A stretch of DNA of 64,000 bases from Haliotis asinina. Lineage: Eukaryota; Mollusca; Gastropoda; Lepetellida; Haliotidae. The translations under genes and the position numbers were made by a program. The stretch is from NCBI RefSeq assembly GCF_037392515.1, contig NC_090281.1, positions 56,150,753-56,214,752 on the forward strand. Reading direction: 5' to 3'. Within the stretch, counting starts at the first letter, position 1; every line of letters starts with the position of its first letter. A model generated the notes under the pieces. The model was not told where the DNA came from, ran no database searches, and worked only from the letters and a program-made list of their open reading frames with translations. This document shows positions 61,301-64,000 of this stretch, one piece after another.

Positions 61301-63551
61301 ACATGCAGTTCCCATGGTGACAGAAATCATGCCTCAACATTTACTGTCATTTCTGTAACTAAAGCATGCAGTTAGGACGGATACATAAGCAACGAACATC
61401 CATGGCTCCAAGGTCATAACATTGTTACCTCAGGGACACAATTTTTTCCTTTCCTTCGGAAGTAAATGTCATCGTATCTTTTCCTGTTTCTTTGTGAAAT
61501 GGTGCCGACGTGAGGGAAAACAGCCAGCCTGTAACCATGGTAACGGTTTCTCTTGCGTTTATGAATGGAATAGGAGCATAGCTTATCCTACCTACCACAT
61601 ACACAATGACAATACACCACAGACTTCGTAACCATGCCAGACAAATGAAGCAATAGATATATAATATTTGCCTCACAGCAATATTTCAGTACAAAAAGTT
61701 TTAAAAGCCTGTAAAGTCAAAAAAATGGAAATCATTTGGTAAAAGAAGGGAGAAGGTTGGAAGAAATGTTGAACTAACAAAACATAAATCTTAAATCCAG
61801 ATGTTGTGATTCTAAAACATCCTGGGTTTGTTTTGTATGAAGCAATGGTAAAATACTTGCCAGCATATGTGGAGCAGACGATCTCATCATAGCCTGGAGT
61901 TGTGACCACGCCGCCTTGTACCGATGTGACGCTCTCACTGCACGTCTGAAATAGTTCAACACATACTACAATACCTGATCATCAAGTTGGTCTGCTGGCT
62001 CAGAGTATTTAGCCTGCTCTCAAAGCTGCTGAACTTTCAACGAGAATCATACTCAAAGTGAATGTAGAAGTTGGCTGTGAGTCAGGAGAGGTGAGTTAAC
62101 GTGGATGACCCTCAAAGACAAAGTTTGTCGATTAGTCCTTGCTTTCACCCTGTGAGTGAGTGAATGGGGTTTTATTCTGCTTTTAGCAATATTCCAGTAA
62201 TATCATTGCAGGAGTCACCAGAAATGGGATTCATACATTGTATCCTTGTGTGAATCAAACCCGGGTCTTCAGTGTGACAAGCGAACGCTTTAACCACTAG
62301 GCTACTCTAACACCACTGACATGGTGGACTGTGCAACAGTGATGAAGATGACAGACATCTAAAAGTTTCTTGACATGGATGACTCACAACAACCATATGT
62401 TGACTATGAAACAGTGATCAGGAGATGAATGTGACTGTCAGCTACAAGATTCTGAACACGGCTTACATGGCTGTATCTAAAGATAGGTTCCTCAGCCTCG
62501 TCAAAGCTGTACACCTCCACAAGGCCATCGTCTCTGCCTACTAGGAGGTCTAGCACACCATCTGCAGTGATGTCGTAGTTGGCCAGACTCAACACACCTG
62601 TGTACACAACAGTCACATATAACATGTCCGGAACAAAACATACTATTTGTATTTGTAACACAACAGCAAAAGCAAAAATAAAATATTTTCGAACAGTTGT
62701 ACACAACAAGTAACGACCAATGAAACTGGGCACATATCTGACCTCATGACGATGACCTACCTCCATTCTTCTTTTCATTGGGCAGCTCCCATCTGTGAGT
62801 AGGGGCCAGGCTGCAACAGGAGGCACTATTATCATATGCTTACACTACAACAACATGCATGAATTACAACAATACTCTCATATTATGACGTACATAGATT
62901 ACAACACACGTAGGTCACAAAAACATGCTCACATTACAATAGCTTAAGTTAAAACACAAAAGGTTTTCTCCCATCTCTCATACAAGATGAACCTGGGGGA
63001 TGTAGAAGACAACTCACGTGCCGATCTGCACAAGACCCACTCTACCATCTGACGTACCAAACAGAATCTCGTTACCATCATCACCTGTAAAATCAATTAA
63101 ATAGTAAATAAAACAAGAGGATGAATATACCAATCACCTTAGAAGTTCTCACCTCTCCAAAAAAAGTGACAGATTTAGTGTGTGCTGGCTCACAACACAG
63201 CAATGTCCCAGGTGCATAATCACAAACCCGTGACTTGAAGCATCACTGATGAACCATGTATACGCTAGGACACATCTACATCTACAACCAGCAGTCTCTG
63301 ACAGAAACATCAGATTTTAACAGGGTAATTAGAGGAAGATTATGGTTCACCAACATGCAGGGTATGAACAAACTGAATCACTGAACAGTCTGCTTCACAG
63401 ACCTTGGCCTCTTTAACCATAAACTGCAGTAAATTCTGTCTTCTCTTGTGTGCTTGGCCACTGCTAGATTCCACTCACCTGCATCATTCCCGTACAGCTC
63501 TAACACAACAGGCGGACCCGGCACCTCCACCTCATACAGCAACTCTGAATG
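52400..63551 (-). CDS. BBS7: Bardet-Biedl syndrome 7 protein, BBSome subunit (partial, C-terminal three quarters)
   Basis: Exons in transcript order: 63551-63479, 63084-63018, 62810-62761, 62597-62467, 61945-61861, then 61528-61429 or 59698-59599, 58606-58414, 58005-57931, 57551-57349, 57090-56926, 56448-56339, 53308-53205, 52970-52847, 52536-52400 (TGA). One isoform gives 1617 nt in frame; human BBS7 has 715 residues, so roughly the first 180 lie to the right. Motifs match human BBS7 closely: [25 protein letters not shown] and [11 protein letters not shown] in the beta-propeller, then a coiled coil ([15 protein letters not shown]), [55 protein letters not shown] and [14 protein letters not shown] near the end. 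BBS7 pairs with BBS2 in the BBSome, which moves membrane proteins in cilia. The exact 5' end of the first exon here is uncertain, because the residues before HSELLYEV also resemble the family. The donor at 61860 is GC, not GT. Confidence 0.93.
53428..53699 (+). mobile_element. SINE family 1 copy in BBS7 intron
   Basis: gtgagtgagtgagtttagat, ctgtaaataatcgagtctgg, ttgctgaaggcctattctaa. Its end abuts the intronic minisatellite. Confidence 0.9.
53700..56350. repeat. 49-bp minisatellite, about 54 units, seeded by the BBS7 exon 11 donor
   Basis: Plus-strand unit: gcctgactgaccacctgtac, tgggggatacacaccatatg, taatgtcta. The last unit overlaps the final 18 nt of the BBS7 exon 56448-56339 and its donor, so each unit carries on the minus strand a copy of tagacattacatatg|gtgtg. 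Three sub-domains exist: a 96-bp higher-order unit repeated about 8 times (53720-54500), a roughly 480-bp duplicated block (about 54600-55080 and 55085-55560), and simple 49-bp units beyond that. Confidence 0.95.
57165..57340. repeat. Degenerate tandem repeat in a BBS7 intron
   Basis: Four to five irregular units around tgacatatcttgta/tatatcttgag, period about 38 bp, ending 9 bp before the donor of exon 57551-57349. Confidence 0.55.
58611..58875. repeat. Degenerate tandem repeat next to a BBS7 acceptor
   Basis: Irregular units of 30-60 bp (gacatccaacagtgcaggtg, tgtgatacagatatatacaa) start within 5 bp of the acceptor of exon 58606-58414. Confidence 0.7.
58876..59598. other. Intron between exon 6b and exon 7 of BBS7
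   Basis: AT-rich, no recognised element apart from the repeat next to the acceptor. Confidence 0.5.
59599..59698 (-). CDS. BBS7: BBS7 alternative exon 6b (100 nt)
   Basis: Acceptor attgtgcag, donor GTATGT. It reads (G)[18 protein letters not shown], then [14 protein letters not shown](K), 34 residues counting the split codons, no stop. Length and both phases are the same as in exon 6a. It keeps GWVxGLTxEP of the human protein better than 6a does. Using both 6a and 6b would shift the frame of all later exons. Confidence 0.85.
59699..60171. other. Intron between exons 6a and 6b of BBS7, first part
   Basis: AT-rich with a poly(A)-like run near 59858; nothing else seen. Confidence 0.5.
60172..60335 (+). 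mobile_element. SINE family 2 copy between exons 6a and 6b
   Basis: ttttagcattattccagcaa, tcagaaatgggcttctcacg, aatcgaacctgggtcttctg. Confidence 0.75.
60440..60700. repeat. GC-rich patch of possible repeat origin
   Basis: A GC-rich segment (actgcgcatgcgtcacgggc, cccagcgctggggggaattt) in an AT-rich intron, followed by a stretch ending ttgcatgtgacctttaac. It stands out in composition; the identity is unknown. Confidence 0.35.
60701..61428. other. Intron between exons 6a and 6b, remaining part
   Basis: AT-rich; a diverged SINE 2-like fragment may lie at 60930-61025. No exon seen. Confidence 0.4.
61429..61528 (-). CDS. BBS7: BBS7 alternative exon 6a (100 nt)
   Basis: Acceptor ggttacag, donor GTAACA. 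It reads (G)[17 protein letters not shown], continuing to EKIVSL(R), 34 residues counting the split codons. It enters in phase 1 and leaves in phase 2. Compared with the human segment starting GWVTGLTTEPIHKESG it keeps HKExG. It lies 1.7 kb before its counterpart 6b. Confidence 0.85.
62152..62316 (+). mobile_element. SINE family 2 copy in BBS7 intron
   Basis: gtgagtgagtgaatggggtt, tagcaatattccagtaatat, aacgctttaaccactaggct. Confidence 0.8.
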
Positions 63552-63632
63552 CTGCAGAACATTATCATAAAGAATCACACACGATTCATAATGCAGCTTA
63601 GTTATCAACTGTAAGAAAAATAATGGCAGGGA

Positions 63633-64000
63633 AGATCAAGGTTAGAACTGGTCTCCACTGTTGGTTGAACAAGGCAATTATTGGGATTGGGTGGAGCATT
63701 ACTTGATGCATGTGATCATATCTATGTGATGCGTAGACTGATCCTCAGGATGACCACCACTGATCTGCCTGGTCCAGACTGAGCATCAATATATGGAATA
63801 CGATGGCATCGACCAGTCTGACCACCCATTCCAAGAAGATCCGAGTTAGAATTGGTCTTCAGTAACCCTTATACTTGTCGTAAGTGGCAACTAAAGGGAT
63901 TGGGTGGTCAGGCTCCCTGACATGTCACTGTATCCCATTTGCATAGGTCGATGCTCATGTTGTTGATCACTGAATTGTCTAATCCAGGTTTGATCATTTA
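63633..64000 (-). mobile_element. Two adjacent SINE family 1 copies, second cut by the window edge
   Basis: 63633-63815 is a diverged reverse copy (ggttagaactggtctccact, cctggtccagactgagc). 63834-64000 is a better-kept reverse copy (gatccgagttagaattggtc, gatgctcatgttgttgatca). Confidence 0.75.

Noticed and set aside
63551-63607. Extension of the first BBS7 exon in this window to an acceptor at 63613
   Set aside because: The residues VLQ just before HSELL resemble the family, but the sequence further upstream does not, and a good acceptor (gttctgcag) sits directly before HSELL. The call remains uncertain.

Overview
The window looks like nuclear DNA of a gastropod mollusc, most likely an abalone (Haliotis). 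The grounds are AT-rich spliced genes, many copies of two tRNA-like SINE families (one starts with a gtgagtgagttta head followed by ttttacgccgcactc), Gmr1-like and DIRS-like retroelements, and large intronic minisatellites. The species is an inference; no search was run. Gene models rest on reading splice sites, phases and protein motifs by eye.

Layout. 1-1333 (+): the 3' end of a histone-deacetylase-like gene whose penultimate exon lies in three tandem copies, only the last of them whole. 1410-15335: an old Ty3/gypsy element of the Gmr1 type (integrase before reverse transcriptase), split by insertions. The largest insertion is a DIRS-like tyrosine-recombinase retroelement (5161-12132, minus strand), which is itself split by a 1.24 kb TIR element (7506-8743). 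17471-33062 (-): two tandem five-exon genes of the MAPEG family (leukotriene C4 synthase / MGST2 / FLAP type) with identical internal exon lengths of 100, 71 and 82 nt, and several minisatellites in and between them. 33283-37370: a short MITE and fragments of two LINE types. 39288-42464 (-): one large exon coding for a 1058-residue protein with an N-terminal zinc finger and a tyrosine-recombinase-like core. 42465-50850: mostly SINEs and dispersed repeats, no gene recognised. 52400-63551 (-): 14 coding exon positions, plus one alternative exon, of BBS7, a BBSome subunit; the first third of the gene lies beyond the right edge.

The most notable points concern exon evolution. BBS7 carries two 100-nt exons that encode alternative versions of the same 34-residue segment, with matching phases, downstream of a GC splice donor. 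They can only be used one at a time if the frame is to be kept. Two large intronic minisatellites begin exactly at a 5' splice site and are built from exon-end sequence: about 54 units after a BBS7 exon, and about 22 units after exon 4 of the right-hand MAPEG gene, where a second partial exon 4 lies at the far end. The HDAC-like gene shows a third case of tandem exon copying. The genes are not an operon and share no evident pathway. The MAPEG pair would act in membrane glutathione or eicosanoid chemistry, and BBS7 in ciliary trafficking.
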